64,000 nt of DNA from Streptomyces sp. SAT1 (GCF_001654495.1 NZ_CP015849.1:7233001-7297000); one strand, 5' to 3'; shown: positions 18,101-26,526, counted from the first letter of the stretch. Notes: generated from the letters alone by a model not told the origin. Made by a program: numbers and translations.

Positions 18101-19210
18101 CTTCTCCAGCACCCACTGGCCGAGGTCGTCCGTGGCCATGGAGATCCGCTTGACGTTGTCGAGTGTCTTCAGGAACGGATTGGTGGCCTGGCTGGCGAAG
18201 TTGAACGGGATGTGCTGCACGACCCGTTCGGGCACCCGCTCCGCGCCGAGCGGCCGGGTCATGCGGGCGCGGTAGGCGATGGCGCCGTCCTGCCAGTCCA
18301 CCTGTCCGTCGCCGTTGGCGTCGGCGGCGAGCACGACGGTGGCCTGCGGCAGCGCGTACGTCTTCACCCGCGCGTCGGTGGCGCCCCGGGGGGCGTAGGT
18401 GTAGGTGCCGACGGACAGTTCCGCGCGGCGGGCGCCGTTCCCGGCGTCCACGATCCGCGACTTCAGGCGGTTGTTGCCGTTGTCGTTGTTGTCCTGCGCG
18501 GAGTCGTCGGTGGCGTTGGTGAGGATGCCGGCGGACAGGGCGCCGTTGCTGACGAAGCCGTAGGGGGTGCCGACGGCCGCCTTGTCCGGGGCGGTGTCCG
18601 CGGTGATCGGCAGGAACTGGTCAGCCGTGGTGGTCGAGTCCGTCGAGATCCTGGTGCGCGCCAGGGTGGCGTGCGCCGAGGAGGAGTCGACCGAGACGAG
18701 CGACTGGTCGGGGATCGCCAGCTGGTCGACGGTGGACGCGGCGGGGCCGGTGATGCTCTTGACCGCGAAGACGACCGTCTTCCGGTCGGTGACGGTGATC
18801 GTCGAGGTGATGGTGAGGCCGGGCAGGTCGGCGAAGGTGGAGGTGTAGACGGCCTGGGCGCGGTACGCCTTCATGGTCGTGGTGGCGGTGTGCGCCGTGC
18901 CGTTGACCGTGAAGGTGTCCAGCACCCGCGCCTGGCCGCCGAGCGTCCTGCCGTCCATCGTGTACGAGATGACCTGCGGGAACTCCTTGGCCACCCGGAC
19001 GGTCAGGCCCCCGGCGCTCAGGGCGACCGGGGTGGCCGGGTTCTCGGGGGACGCGGGGGCGGCCGGGGCCGGCGGCCGGTCCGGGCCCGCGTGGGCCGGC
19101 AGGGCGCCGGCCGACAGCGTGCCCAGGGCGATGAGCGCGGCGGTCGCGGCGGCGGCACCGGATCTGGGCCGGCCGGTGCGCCGGGAGCGCCGGGAGTGGT
19201 GCAGGGGCAT
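15173..19210 (-). CDS. Secreted GH101 endo-alpha-N-acetylgalactosaminidase
   Basis: Large exported glycosidase of 1345 residues, expected to release the Gal-GalNAc core from mucin-type O-glycoproteins. ATG 19210 follows AGGTGG; the signal has an RRSRRTGRPR basic start, a hydrophobic AAATAALIALGTLSAGAL core and an AHA cleavage site. An N-terminal beta-sandwich domain precedes the GH101 barrel, with likely nucleophile Asp480 (TVYIDAYYSSGW) and acid/base Glu506 (ATEWAYKFE), matched by position to known GH101 enzymes. Galactose-binding-like modules and a NEW3-type domain follow. The C-terminal F5/8 type C (CBM32-like) domain reads NVLDGDPGTIWHTDY and ends in EMRVYG. Two GTTATCGATAAC-type palindromes lie upstream. 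Streptomycetes could use it against host or insect mucin; that is inference. Confidence 0.9.
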   Translation of the reverse strand: MPLHHSRRSRRTGRPRSGAAAATAALIALGTLSAGALPAHAGPDRPPAPAAPASPENPATPVALSAGGLTVRVAKEFPQVISYTMDGRTLGGQARVLDTFTVNGTAHTATTTMKAYRAQAVYTSTFADLPGLTITSTITVTDRKTVVFAVKSITGPAASTVDQLAIPDQSLVSVDSSSAHATLARTRISTDSTTTADQFLPITADTAPDKAAVGTPYGFVSNGALSAGILTNATDDSAQDNNDNGNNRLKSRIVDAGNGARRAELSVGTYTYAPRGATDARVKTYALPQATVVLAADANGDGQVDWQDGAIAYRARMTRPLGAERVPERVVQHIPFNFASQATNPFLKTLDNVKRISMATDDLGQWVLEKGYADEGHDSAHPDYGGNYNDRAGGLTDLNKLTRTGAGYNADIAVHVNATEAYPQAKTFSEALVKGQVNGWDWLNQSYHIDQRTDLGSGAILDRFKQLRKEAPGIRTVYIDAYYSSGWLADGLAAQLRKMGFEVATEWAYKFEGDSVWSHWASDKNYGGVTNKGVNSNIVRFLSNTDRDVWNVDPLLGGSSVKEFEGWTGHDDYDAFYRNIWTDNLPTKFLQHYQVMDWDFGRSATLSGGVRVALQDGRRQVSMNGAVVLDGDTYLLPWGEAKGGDGTSSPSRADKMYYYSGSGGTHTFTLTGQFASTRSFTLYKLTDQGRVKAGRITARGGKVTLTGDKDQPYVLAPNGDRAPHTDARYGEGGLLADPGFNSGNLKAWSPRGGAALARTDTGDNVVRLGTGGASGVSQRVKGLTPGKRYTLSADVEVAAGQRRTVTLEASGHRVQARNAFDTTPLRNTVAADAKQGTYAQRASVAFTAPANGQVTVALGAAAGTAAVTLDDVRVMADTSAPAPGGAVVAQDDFEGNQPGWGPFVKGDAGGVTDPRTSISRLHAPYSQKSWKNTYSPYNSGTLKGKAVDDVLDGGHSLKAHEENTGLVYRTVPATVPFVAGHRYKVSFDYQTNLDGQWAWVTGADRIAGGRTTARDIGRDTLAPALDTTAYSKEIVAGCGDTWVGLRKLGGAAGADLVLDDFRVTDLGPVTGGAACASVTTPAGTDLSPGVPGEYVTSFTNSEEGDATNVVTRFEGLPSGWTVKVKERDGNRFERVKPGATVSTTWVLTPPAGAAGTPAAWKATAVYDEAGVTKTVAADARAAVANEPVLSPGSMTASADSENLSSGAAEGPVSNVLDGDPGTIWHTDYTASEAPYPHWVTLKLGSAADVDGFGYLGRQSGGQNGRVAGYRVDVSDDGTTWKTVADGTLTDSPQTQRITFSSVRASYVRFTALNALNGQPFAAAAEMRVYGAPVDAPTGYPPAERS

Positions 19211-19273
19211 GGGATCCACCTGGGAGCTTCCTCGTGACTCTGAGACGGGGGGTGAGGAAGACAGTAAGGGAAA

Positions 19274-19285
19274 GTTATCGATAAC
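19274..19285. promoter_or_regulatory. Palindromic operator GTTATCGATAAC
   Basis: A perfect 12-bp palindrome 64 bp upstream of the GH101 start codon. Sites of this CG-centred type are usual for LacI-family sugar repressors; the regulator itself is not in the window. Confidence 0.6.
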
Positions 19286-19350
19286 AATAGGTCTCGGCAC
19301 GGACCAATCGCCTTAGGGAGTGGGGAAGATGTGGGGAAGATGAGGCGGGT

Positions 19351-19362
19351 GCTATCGATAAC
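19351..19362. promoter_or_regulatory. Second operator copy, GCTATCGATAAC
   Basis: Differs from the copy at 19274 by one base, 77 bp away. Between them lies a tandem TGGGGAAGATG pair (19321-19342). Two operators at this distance could allow looping over the GH101 promoter. Confidence 0.5.
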
Positions 19363-19738
19363 AGATGGTGGCGTCCGGACCGCTCCGGCAAGCTCGGCGC
19401 CGCTGGCAGCAGGCGGCGCGCCAAGGGACCCGCGCGTCCACGGGTTCAACGGGCAGAGGGCGGCGGCGCGCACCCCCGGCGGGCCCAAGTGGGCCGACCA
19501 CGCGCCCTGTTCGCCGCCTCCGGCGAGGGCGTCCGACCGCGGCCCGGCACCGACAAGGGCCTTCTGCTCCAGCGGTACGCGCTGCGCTCGGGCGGGGCGG
19601 GCCACGCGGTGAGCGCCTACAGCGGCGACCACGGCGTCACCTGGCTCACGGTCGCCCCGCCCGCGCCCTGTTGACGCCGCGCACCGCGCCCTGGTCTGCT
19701 GACGCGGTCACCGCACCCGTACGGCAGGGGAGTCGCGC
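19363..19738 (+). other. Gene-free stretch with possible coding relic
   Basis: No convincing gene. A GTG-initiated frame at 19489-19674 encodes a peptide whose end, SGDHGVTW, fits the sialidase Asp-box pattern S-x-D-x-G-x-T-W exactly. Next to a mucin-degrading GH101 gene this could be the relic of a sialidase or BNR-repeat gene. There is no ribosome binding site, no second Asp-box and no catalytic region, so chance is equally likely. Confidence 0.25.
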
Positions 19739-20458
19739 ATGGCACTCGCAGGACGGCGTCCCGGCTCCGTGCTGGTCGTGCAGCACACCGAGCGGGGCGG
19801 TCCGGGCCGTGTCGGTGCCTGGCTGCGCGCGGCCGGACTCGGCCTGGAGATCCGGCACCCCTGGGCCGGGGAGGCTCTGCCCGGGACCCTGGACGGACGT
19901 CCGCTGCTGGTGCTCGGCGGCGGCTGTCTCCCGGACGACGACGAGCGCGCCCCCTGGCTCCCGGCGACCCGGCATCTGGTGGCCGAGGCCCTGGCCGACG
20001 GCACACCGATGCTGGGGATCTGCCTCGGCGGGCAGATGCTGGCCCAGGTCGCGGGCGGCACGGTGCGCGCCGCGCACGGCACGCCCGAGTACGGCAGCAC
20101 CACCATCCGGCTGCGCCCCGAGGCCGCCGCCGACCCGCTCCTCGCGGGGCTCGGCGAGACCGTGCCCGCGATCGAGCGGCATGTCGACGCCATCGCTGAA
20201 CTCCCGCCCCGGGCGGTCTGGCTGGCGGCCAGTGAGGACTGCCCCCATCAGGCGTTCCGGGTGGGGGAGCGGGCCTGGGGCGTGCAGTTCCACCCGGAGG
20301 CGGACGCCGCCGCCGTCGCCGCGTGGGACCGGGCGTACCTGGCCGAGCGCGGCCTCGACGCGGACCGGCTGCACGCGCGGGCCGTGGCCGACGAGACGGC
20401 GTCGGCCGCCGCCTGGTCCGTGTTCACCCGGCGGTTCGCGCAGGTGTGCCGCGCCTGA
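19739..20458 (+). CDS. Class I glutamine amidotransferase
   Basis: Cytosolic amidotransferase-like protein of 239 residues. The nucleophile elbow is GICLGGQMLA with Cys95, and the His-Glu pair appears in VQFHPEAD, so the full class I triad is present. The fold matches stand-alone GMP-synthase-type or gamma-glutamyl-handling GATases in Streptomyces rather than a fused synthetase subunit. ATG 19739 is preceded by CAGGGGAG. It is followed after 110 bp by the molbindin gene on the same strand but is not tightly coupled to it. The acceptor enzyme or substrate is not evident from context. Confidence 0.88.
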   Translation: MALAGRRPGSVLVVQHTERGGPGRVGAWLRAAGLGLEIRHPWAGEALPGTLDGRPLLVLGGGCLPDDDERAPWLPATRHLVAEALADGTPMLGICLGGQMLAQVAGGTVRAAHGTPEYGSTTIRLRPEAAADPLLAGLGETVPAIERHVDAIAELPPRAVWLAASEDCPHQAFRVGERAWGVQFHPEADAAAVAAWDRAYLAERGLDADRLHARAVADETASAAAWSVFTRRFAQVCRA

Positions 20459-20568
20459 CCGGCGCCGTACGAGCGGTCCCAACCGGGGCCGGACGGCACC
20501 GCCGGACCGGGAGCTGCCCCCGCGGACGCGGTTCCGTGACCGGCTCGGCGACGGGCTAGGGTTCTACG

Positions 20569-20967
20569 GTGCCGACGTACAGCATTGGCCAGGCCGCGCG
20601 CCTGCTGAGGGTGAGCCCGGAGACCGTGCGGCGGTGGGCGGACGCGGGCCGGCTGCCGATGGGCCGGGACGGCGCGGGCAACCGGGTGATCGACGGCGTG
20701 GGCCTCGCCCGGCTGGCCGAGGAGCGCGCCGCCGAGGACGCCCGGGAGGCGGCGGCCGGCCCGCCGACCTCCGTGCGCAACGCCTTCACCGGCATCGTCA
20801 CCGCGCTCGTCGCCGACGACGTCGTGGCCCGCGTGGTGGTCCAGGCGGGCCCGCACCAGGTCGTGTCCCTGGTGACCCGGGAGGCGGTGGACGAACTGGA
20901 CCTGGCGGTCGGGGTCACGGTCGTCGCGCGCGTGAAGTCGACGAGCGTGCACGTCGACCGGTCCTAG
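20569..20967 (+). CDS. Molbindin with MerR-like DNA-binding domain
   Basis: Protein of 132 residues. The N-terminal half is an excisionase/MerR-type helix-turn-helix (YSIGQAARLLRVSPETVRRW, GRLPMGRDGAGNRVID). The C-terminal half is a mop/TOBE domain that binds molybdate (SVRNAFTGIVTALVADDVVA, VSLVTREAVDELDL, VTVVARVKSTSVHV). It probably senses cytoplasmic molybdate and regulates or stores it. Placement just before a molybdenum hydroxylase locus supports a molybdenum role. The GTG start at 20569 is taken because MPTYSIGQAAR is the canonical beginning. Its 3' end overlaps the convergent PucR gene by 53 bp. Confidence 0.9.
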   Translation: MPTYSIGQAARLLRVSPETVRRWADAGRLPMGRDGAGNRVIDGVGLARLAEERAAEDAREAAAGPPTSVRNAFTGIVTALVADDVVARVVVQAGPHQVVSLVTREAVDELDLAVGVTVVARVKSTSVHVDRS

Positions 20968-22540
20968 CCGCTCCGGTCTCCTTCGGCGCCCCGGCGGTCC
21001 GGGCGGCCGGCGCCCCGTCCGGACCCGTGCGGCACAGCAGCGCCGCCCACAGGTCCAGCCGGTCGCGCAGGCTGGACAGGTCGCGGCCGGTGAAGTGCTC
21101 GATGCGCCCGATGCGGTAGTGCACCGTGTTGACGTGCAGGTGCAGGGCCTCGGCGGTACGCGCCCAGGAACCGTCGTGGGCGAGGAACACCTCCAGCGTG
21201 CGCAGCAGCGCGACGGAGGCGTCCGCCGGGCCGAGCAGCGGCCCGAGGACCGTACGGCTGTAGGCGGTGCGCACCGCGGCCGGTATGCCGGTCAGGAGCG
21301 AGCCGAGCGTGGTCAGGGCGCGGGCGTCGGTCAGCCCGGAGGCGTCCGGTGCGCTCGTGCGGGCGGACGCCAGGGCGTAGCGGGCCTCGGCCAGGGCCCC
21401 GGGCAGCCCGGCCGCCTCGGCGGTGGGCGCGGCGAGCCCGCCGTGCAGGAGGCCCGGATCGCATCCGGCCACCCGCGGCCAGACCTCCGCCAGCGCGGCG
21501 GCTGTCTCCTCGGGCAGCACCGCGAAGGCGCCCCCGTCGGGCAGCCGGCCCACGGCGGCGCACGCGGGCGAGGGCCGCCCCGCCGCCTCATGCGCTCCGG
21601 CCACCGCCTCCGACAGCGCGCTCTCGGCCGCCCCCGGGTGCCGGGTGCCGGTGCCGGCCACGACCAGGCGGTACGGTCCGCGCTCCGGCAGCCCGCAGGC
21701 CCGCAGGGCGGCGGGCAGATCCCCGGACTCCGGCGCGGCCAGCACCCGGCCGAGCCCGGCCGCCGCGTCCCGCTCCGCGGCCCGGCAGGCGGCCAGCGCC
21801 TCCTGGCAGCGGCCCAGGACCGTGGTGATCTCGTGCAGCAGCCGCGGCGGCGCGGCGGCCGCGTCCGGCAGATGCAGCCACCAGCGCTCGTACCCGCCGA
21901 CCGCGTCGGCGTCCGCCTCCACCGGCACCGTCGCGCCGCTGCCGCTCCCGGGCAGGGCGGCGGCCTCGCGCGGCGGGAGCGGGACGGCGCCCGGCGTGGC
22001 GGCCACGGTCCGGCCCGCAGCGGTGAGGACGTACGCCGGGGCCGCGTCCCACTGCGCGAAGGCGGCCGCGAGCACCGCGGCGGGACCCTCGCCCCGCGCG
22101 ACGAGCCGGTCCAGCCGGTCGCGCACATGCTCGGGCAGGGCCCGGTGGCGGCCCAGTTCGCCCCACTGCCGCAGGTACACCGTGTCGGTGATCGCACGGA
22201 ACATCACATGCGCCGGCACCCCGGCGACCGGCAGCCCGTGCCGCGCGCACGCCTCCACCAGCTCGCCGGGGACCAGCCCGTGGGTCTCCTCACCGGCCAG
22301 CAGCGCCGCGGCGCCCGCGTCCTTCAGCCCGGAGACGAAACGCTCTGCCTTGCCCGTGCCGCCGTCCGCGCTCCACCAGACGAGCCCGCTGAGCACCACC
22401 TCGTCGGGCCGCACGAAACGGGCGGGGTCCTCCAGATCCGTGACGGTGACCCCGCTGATCTCCCGCCGCAGCAGCGGGTCCTCGGCCCAGAGCAGGCGCA
22501 GACCGAGGGACTCGTCCTCCAGGAGGTGTTCGACGTGCAT
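20915..22540 (-). CDS. PucR-family regulator
   Basis: Transcription factor of 541 residues. The N-terminal PucR domain (residues 1-120: LLEDESLGLRLLWAEDPLL, VSGLKDAGAAALLAGEE) is followed by a variable middle and the C-terminal PucR helix-turn-helix (VFLAHDGSWARTAEALHLHV, NTVHYRIGRIEHFTGRDL). ATG 22540 has AGGAG just upstream. Family members regulate purine catabolism and related oxidoreductase genes. It diverges from the molybdenum hydroxylase genes across 213 bp, so it is the probable regulator of that operon. The C-terminal tail is basic and low in complexity, and it overlaps the molbindin gene. Confidence 0.9.
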   Translation of the reverse strand: MHVEHLLEDESLGLRLLWAEDPLLRREISGVTVTDLEDPARFVRPDEVVLSGLVWWSADGGTGKAERFVSGLKDAGAAALLAGEETHGLVPGELVEACARHGLPVAGVPAHVMFRAITDTVYLRQWGELGRHRALPEHVRDRLDRLVARGEGPAAVLAAAFAQWDAAPAYVLTAAGRTVAATPGAVPLPPREAAALPGSGSGATVPVEADADAVGGYERWWLHLPDAAAAPPRLLHEITTVLGRCQEALAACRAAERDAAAGLGRVLAAPESGDLPAALRACGLPERGPYRLVVAGTGTRHPGAAESALSEAVAGAHEAAGRPSPACAAVGRLPDGGAFAVLPEETAAALAEVWPRVAGCDPGLLHGGLAAPTAEAAGLPGALAEARYALASARTSAPDASGLTDARALTTLGSLLTGIPAAVRTAYSRTVLGPLLGPADASVALLRTLEVFLAHDGSWARTAEALHLHVNTVHYRIGRIEHFTGRDLSSLRDRLDLWAALLCRTGPDGAPAARTAGAPKETGAARTGRRARSSTSRARRP

Positions 22541-22753
22541 GTGCTCCTGCTCCTCGTCCGCCTGCCGGATGGGGGTGCCTGACACCCGGCATCTCACATT
22601 CACCAGGTGCCTGCGAGTCATCGCATGGTAAATGCCAGACGACACCAGCGGAATGCCTCTTGGAGGATCACCTAGACAACACGGCGGCACCGCGGTGTTT
22701 TCCGTGCTCCGGACCAGTCGTCCCAGGCCCCTGTGGCTTGCTTCACTGCCGCC

Positions 22754-23575
22754 ATGGACCTCAACACGGTGACGGAGATACGCGACGCCCGGCACCCGGC
22801 GCCCTGGCGGCCGGGCGACGCCTGGCTGGGCGGCGGCACCTACCTGTTCTCCGAACCGCAGCCGCACCTGCGCCGCCTGGTCGACCTCGGCCGCACCGGC
22901 TGGACCCCCGTCCACCGGCACCCGGACGGCGCCCTGGAGATCGCCGCCACCTGCACCATCGCCACGCTCTCGCAGTACGCGAAGACGCTCACGGACCCGG
23001 CGGCGCCCCTGTTCGAGCAGTGCTGCCGGGCGTTCCTCGCCTCCTTCAAGATCTGGAACATGGCCACCGTCGGCGGCAACCTGTGCAACGCCCTGCCGGC
23101 CGGCCCGATGACCTCCCTCACCGCCGCGCTCGACGGCGAGTGCCTGCTGCTCGCCCAGGACGGCACCCGGCGCAGGCGCCGCGTCACCGGCTTCGTGACC
23201 GGCGCGGGACGCAAGGACCTGGCCGAGGGCGAACTGCTGCGCTCGGTCACCCTGCCCGCCCGCGCCCTGGCCTGCCGCACGGCCTTCCGGCAGGCGTCCC
23301 TGTACGGCCTCGGCCGCTCCGGCGTCCTGGTCATCGGCGCCCTGGACCCGCTGGACGGCTCCCTCGCCGTCACCGTCACCGCGTCCACCGTCCGCCCGGT
23401 GCGGCTGTCGTTCCCGCTGCCGCCGACCGCGGCGGCCCTGCGCGAGGCGATCGGCTCGGCCGTCGCCGACGACCAGTGGTTCGACGACATCCACGGGCTG
23501 CCCGCGTGGCGGCGCCACATGACGTTCCGGTACGCGGAGGAGATCCGCCGGGAACTGGGAGAGGCGGCACGATGA
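22754..23575 (+). CDS. Molybdenum hydroxylase FAD subunit
   Basis: FAD-binding (CoxM/XdhB-like) subunit of 273 residues, which passes electrons from the iron-sulfur clusters to an acceptor. Visible motifs are DAWLGGGTYLFS for FAD pyrophosphate and MATVGGNLCNALPAGPM, the second FAD loop; a CO-dehydrogenase flavoprotein C-terminal domain follows. The ATG at 22754 lacks a clear ribosome binding site and an in-frame GTG exists at 22733, so the start is uncertain and the transcript may be leaderless. The stop overlaps the next gene (ATGA). With that partner it forms a xanthine-oxidase-family enzyme acting on N-heterocycles or aldehydes. Confidence 0.9.
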   Translation: MDLNTVTEIRDARHPAPWRPGDAWLGGGTYLFSEPQPHLRRLVDLGRTGWTPVHRHPDGALEIAATCTIATLSQYAKTLTDPAAPLFEQCCRAFLASFKIWNMATVGGNLCNALPAGPMTSLTAALDGECLLLAQDGTRRRRRVTGFVTGAGRKDLAEGELLRSVTLPARALACRTAFRQASLYGLGRSGVLVIGALDPLDGSLAVTVTASTVRPVRLSFPLPPTAAALREAIGSAVADDQWFDDIHGLPAWRRHMTFRYAEEIRRELGEAAR

Positions 23576-26295
23576 GGATCGACGTCAACGGACGGCACCA
23601 CGAGGAGGAACCCCGGCCCGGCCAGTGCCTGCGCACCTATCTGCGCGAGCGGGGCTGGTTCGGTGTCAAGAAGGGCTGCGACGCCGGGGACTGCGGCGCC
23701 TGCACCGTCCACGTCGACGGCAGGCCGGTCCACAGCTGTCTGTACCCGGCCTTCCGCGCCGACGGCGCCGCCGTCACCACCGTCGAGGGCCTCGCCTCGC
23801 CCGAGGGCGACCTCCATCCCGTGCAGCAGCGGTTCCTGGACGCCCAGGGCTTCCAGTGCGGCTTCTGCACCGCCGGATTCCTGATGACCACGGCCGCCCT
23901 GGACGAGGACAAGCTCGCCGACCTGCCCCGCGCCTTCAAGGGCAACCTGTGCCGCTGCACCGGCTACCGCGCCATCGAGGACGCCGTACGCGGCGTACGG
24001 AACGTGGAGGCCCCGGCGCCCGGCGAGGCCGTCGGGCGCAACCTGCCCGCCCCCGCCGGACCGCAGGTCGTGACGGGCACCGCCCGCTACACCTTCGACA
24101 TCACGGTGCCCGGAATGCTGCACATGAAGCTGCTGCGCTCCCCGCACGCCCACGCCCGCATCACCGCGATCGACACCTCCGCCGCGCTGCGCGTGCCCGG
24201 CGTCCACGCCGTGCTCACCCACCACGACGCCCCCGGACGGCACTTCTCCACCGCCCGCCACGAACACCCCGAGGAGGACCCGGACGACACCCGCGTCCTG
24301 GACGACACCGTCCGGTACATCGGCCAGCGGGTCGCCGCCGTCGTCGCCGACAGCGAGGCCGCCGCCGAGGAGGGCTGCCGCCGGGTGGAGGTGACCTACG
24401 AGGTCCTCCCGGCCGTCCTCGACCCGGAGGAGGCCATGCGGCCGGGCGCACCCGTCGTGCACGACAAGGACGCCGCGACGGCACGCATCGCCCGCCCCCG
24501 CGACAACGTGGTCGGCGAGGCGCACGGCGAGATCGGCGACGTCGAGGCGGGCTTCGCCGCGGCCGACGCCGTCCACGAGGCCACCTACCGCACCCAGCGC
24601 GCCCAGCACGCGAGCCTGGAGACCCACGGCGCCGTCGCCTGGATCGACGAGGACGGCCGGCTCACCGTCCGCACCAGCTCCCAGACCCCCTTCCTCACCC
24701 GCCGCGCCCTGTGCGCCCTGTACGACCTGCCGCCCGAACAGGTGCGGGTCGTCGCGGGCCGGGTCGGCGGCGGCTTCGGCGGCAAGCAGGAGATGCTCGT
24801 CGAGGACATCGTCGCCCTGGCCGTGCTCCGGCTGCGCCGCCCGGTGAAACTGGAGTACACCCGCGCCGAGCAGTTCCACGGCGCCACCACCCGGCACCCG
24901 TTCACCGTCCACGTCAAGGCGGGCGCCCGGCGCGACGGCACCCTCACCGCGCTGCGGCTGCGCGTCGTGGCCGACACCGGCGCGTACGGCAACCACGGCC
25001 CGGCCGTGATGTTCCACAGCGTCGGCGAGTCCCTGGCGGTCTACCGCGCGCCGCACAAGAAGGTCGACGCCTATTCGGTGTACACGCACACCGTCCCGGC
25101 GGGCGCCTTCCGCGGCTACGGACTCGGCCAGGTGATGTTCGCCGTCGAGTCGGCCCTGGACGAACTCGCCCGGCTGCTCGGCATCGACCCGCTGGAGTTC
25201 AAGGCCCGCAACATCATCGGACCCGGCGAGGCCATGGTCACCCCCGGCGGCCACGAGGAGGACCTGCACATCGCCAGCTACGGCCTCGACCAGTGCGTCG
25301 CCGTCGTCCGGCGGGCCCAGGCGGAGACCGGGGCGGGACAGCCCGCCCCCGACGGCTGGCTCGTCGGCGAGGGCACCGCCCTGGCGATGATCGCCACCGG
25401 TCCGCCCGGCGGCCACCTCGCCGACGCCCGCGCCCGCCTGCTCCCCGACGGCACCTTCGACCTGGCCGTGGGCACGGCGGAGTTCGGCAACGGCACCACG
25501 ACCGTGCACCGGCAGATCGCCGCGGGCGAACTGGGCACCACCGTCGAGCGCATCACCGTCCGCCAGTCCGACACGGACGTCGTACGCCACGACACCGGCG
25601 CCTTCGCCTCCACCGGCACCGTGGTCGCGGGCAAGGCCACCCTGCGCGCCGCCCGCGCCCTCGCCGACGTGCTCCTCGACTTCGCCGCCGCCCAACTGCG
25701 CGTGCCGCGCGCCGACTGCCGCCTCACCGAGGAGGCCGTGGTCCACCCCGGCGGGCGGCTCCCGCTCAAGGAACTGTACGAGAGCGCCCGCGCGGTCGGC
25801 GTCGAGTGCGCCGCCGACGGCCACTTCGGCGGCACCCCGCGCTCGGTCGCCTTCAACGCGCAGTGGTTCAAGGTGGCCGTCGATCCCGGCACCGGTGAGA
25901 TCCGCATCCTGCGCAGCGTGCACGCGGCCGACGCCGGGCAGGTCATGAACCCGATGCAGTGCCGCGGCCAGGTCGAGGGCGGCGTCGCCCAGGCGCTCGG
26001 CGCCACCCTCTTCGAGAACGTCCGCATCGACGGACGCGGCGCGGTGGAGACGGCCGCCTTCCGCCGCTACCGGCTGCCCCAGTACGCCGATGTGCCGCGC
26101 ACCGAGGTGCACTTCATGGAGACCGCCGACACCATCGGCCCGCTGGGCGCCAAGTCGATGAGCGAGAGCCCGTTCAACCCGGTCGCCCCCGCCTTCGCCA
26201 ACGCCCTGCGCGACGCCACCGGCGTCCGCTTCACCGAACTCCCGCTGACCCGCGACCGGGTGTGGCTGGCGCTGCACCACCGGGGTGTGCGCTGA
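23572..26295 (+). CDS. Molybdenum hydroxylase, fused 2Fe-2S and Mo subunits
   Basis: 907-residue fusion. Residues 1-150 form the two-cluster iron-sulfur subunit: cluster one C36/C41/C44/C56 (GCDAGDCGACTV) and cluster two QCGFCTAGF with LCRCTGYR. The rest is the molybdopterin subunit: GRVGGGFGGKQE, AGAFRGYGLGQ, VGTAEFGNGTTT, and GPLGAKSMSESP near the catalytic glutamate position. XdhA-type enzymes usually keep the two as separate chains, although such fusions occur. It overlaps the FAD gene by ATGA, so the pair is one unit driven from the PucR side. No XdhC-type maturation factor is nearby. Substrate could be a purine-like heterocycle or an aromatic or furan aldehyde; the following operon makes the latter attractive but unproven. 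Confidence 0.92.
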   Translation: MRIDVNGRHHEEEPRPGQCLRTYLRERGWFGVKKGCDAGDCGACTVHVDGRPVHSCLYPAFRADGAAVTTVEGLASPEGDLHPVQQRFLDAQGFQCGFCTAGFLMTTAALDEDKLADLPRAFKGNLCRCTGYRAIEDAVRGVRNVEAPAPGEAVGRNLPAPAGPQVVTGTARYTFDITVPGMLHMKLLRSPHAHARITAIDTSAALRVPGVHAVLTHHDAPGRHFSTARHEHPEEDPDDTRVLDDTVRYIGQRVAAVVADSEAAAEEGCRRVEVTYEVLPAVLDPEEAMRPGAPVVHDKDAATARIARPRDNVVGEAHGEIGDVEAGFAAADAVHEATYRTQRAQHASLETHGAVAWIDEDGRLTVRTSSQTPFLTRRALCALYDLPPEQVRVVAGRVGGGFGGKQEMLVEDIVALAVLRLRRPVKLEYTRAEQFHGATTRHPFTVHVKAGARRDGTLTALRLRVVADTGAYGNHGPAVMFHSVGESLAVYRAPHKKVDAYSVYTHTVPAGAFRGYGLGQVMFAVESALDELARLLGIDPLEFKARNIIGPGEAMVTPGGHEEDLHIASYGLDQCVAVVRRAQAETGAGQPAPDGWLVGEGTALAMIATGPPGGHLADARARLLPDGTFDLAVGTAEFGNGTTTVHRQIAAGELGTTVERITVRQSDTDVVRHDTGAFASTGTVVAGKATLRAARALADVLLDFAAAQLRVPRADCRLTEEAVVHPGGRLPLKELYESARAVGVECAADGHFGGTPRSVAFNAQWFKVAVDPGTGEIRILRSVHAADAGQVMNPMQCRGQVEGGVAQALGATLFENVRIDGRGAVETAAFRRYRLPQYADVPRTEVHFMETADTIGPLGAKSMSESPFNPVAPAFANALRDATGVRFTELPLTRDRVWLALHHRGVR

Positions 26296-26526
26296 CGGCC
26301 CGTCTGTGACCGGCGGCCGCACTCCGGCCTGCCGGGTGCGCGCCGGCGGGCCCGGTTCACGCCGGTGCGCACGGCGCACTGGGGGTGGTCACAGGCGCCC
26401 CATGAGGACTCCGCACGCTCTACCGGCGCTCACGGACGGAGTAAATGATGAGCACACCGCGCACGAACCAGGCGATCCGCACCCCTGCCCGCACGGCAGG
26501 CGGACCTGCGGCGGAAGGAGCCCAAG

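Noticed and set aside
15155..19237. 1360-codon plus-strand frame opposite the GH101 gene
   Set aside because: Low-complexity Arg/Val/Gly shadow, while the minus strand encodes a complete glycosidase with signal peptide.
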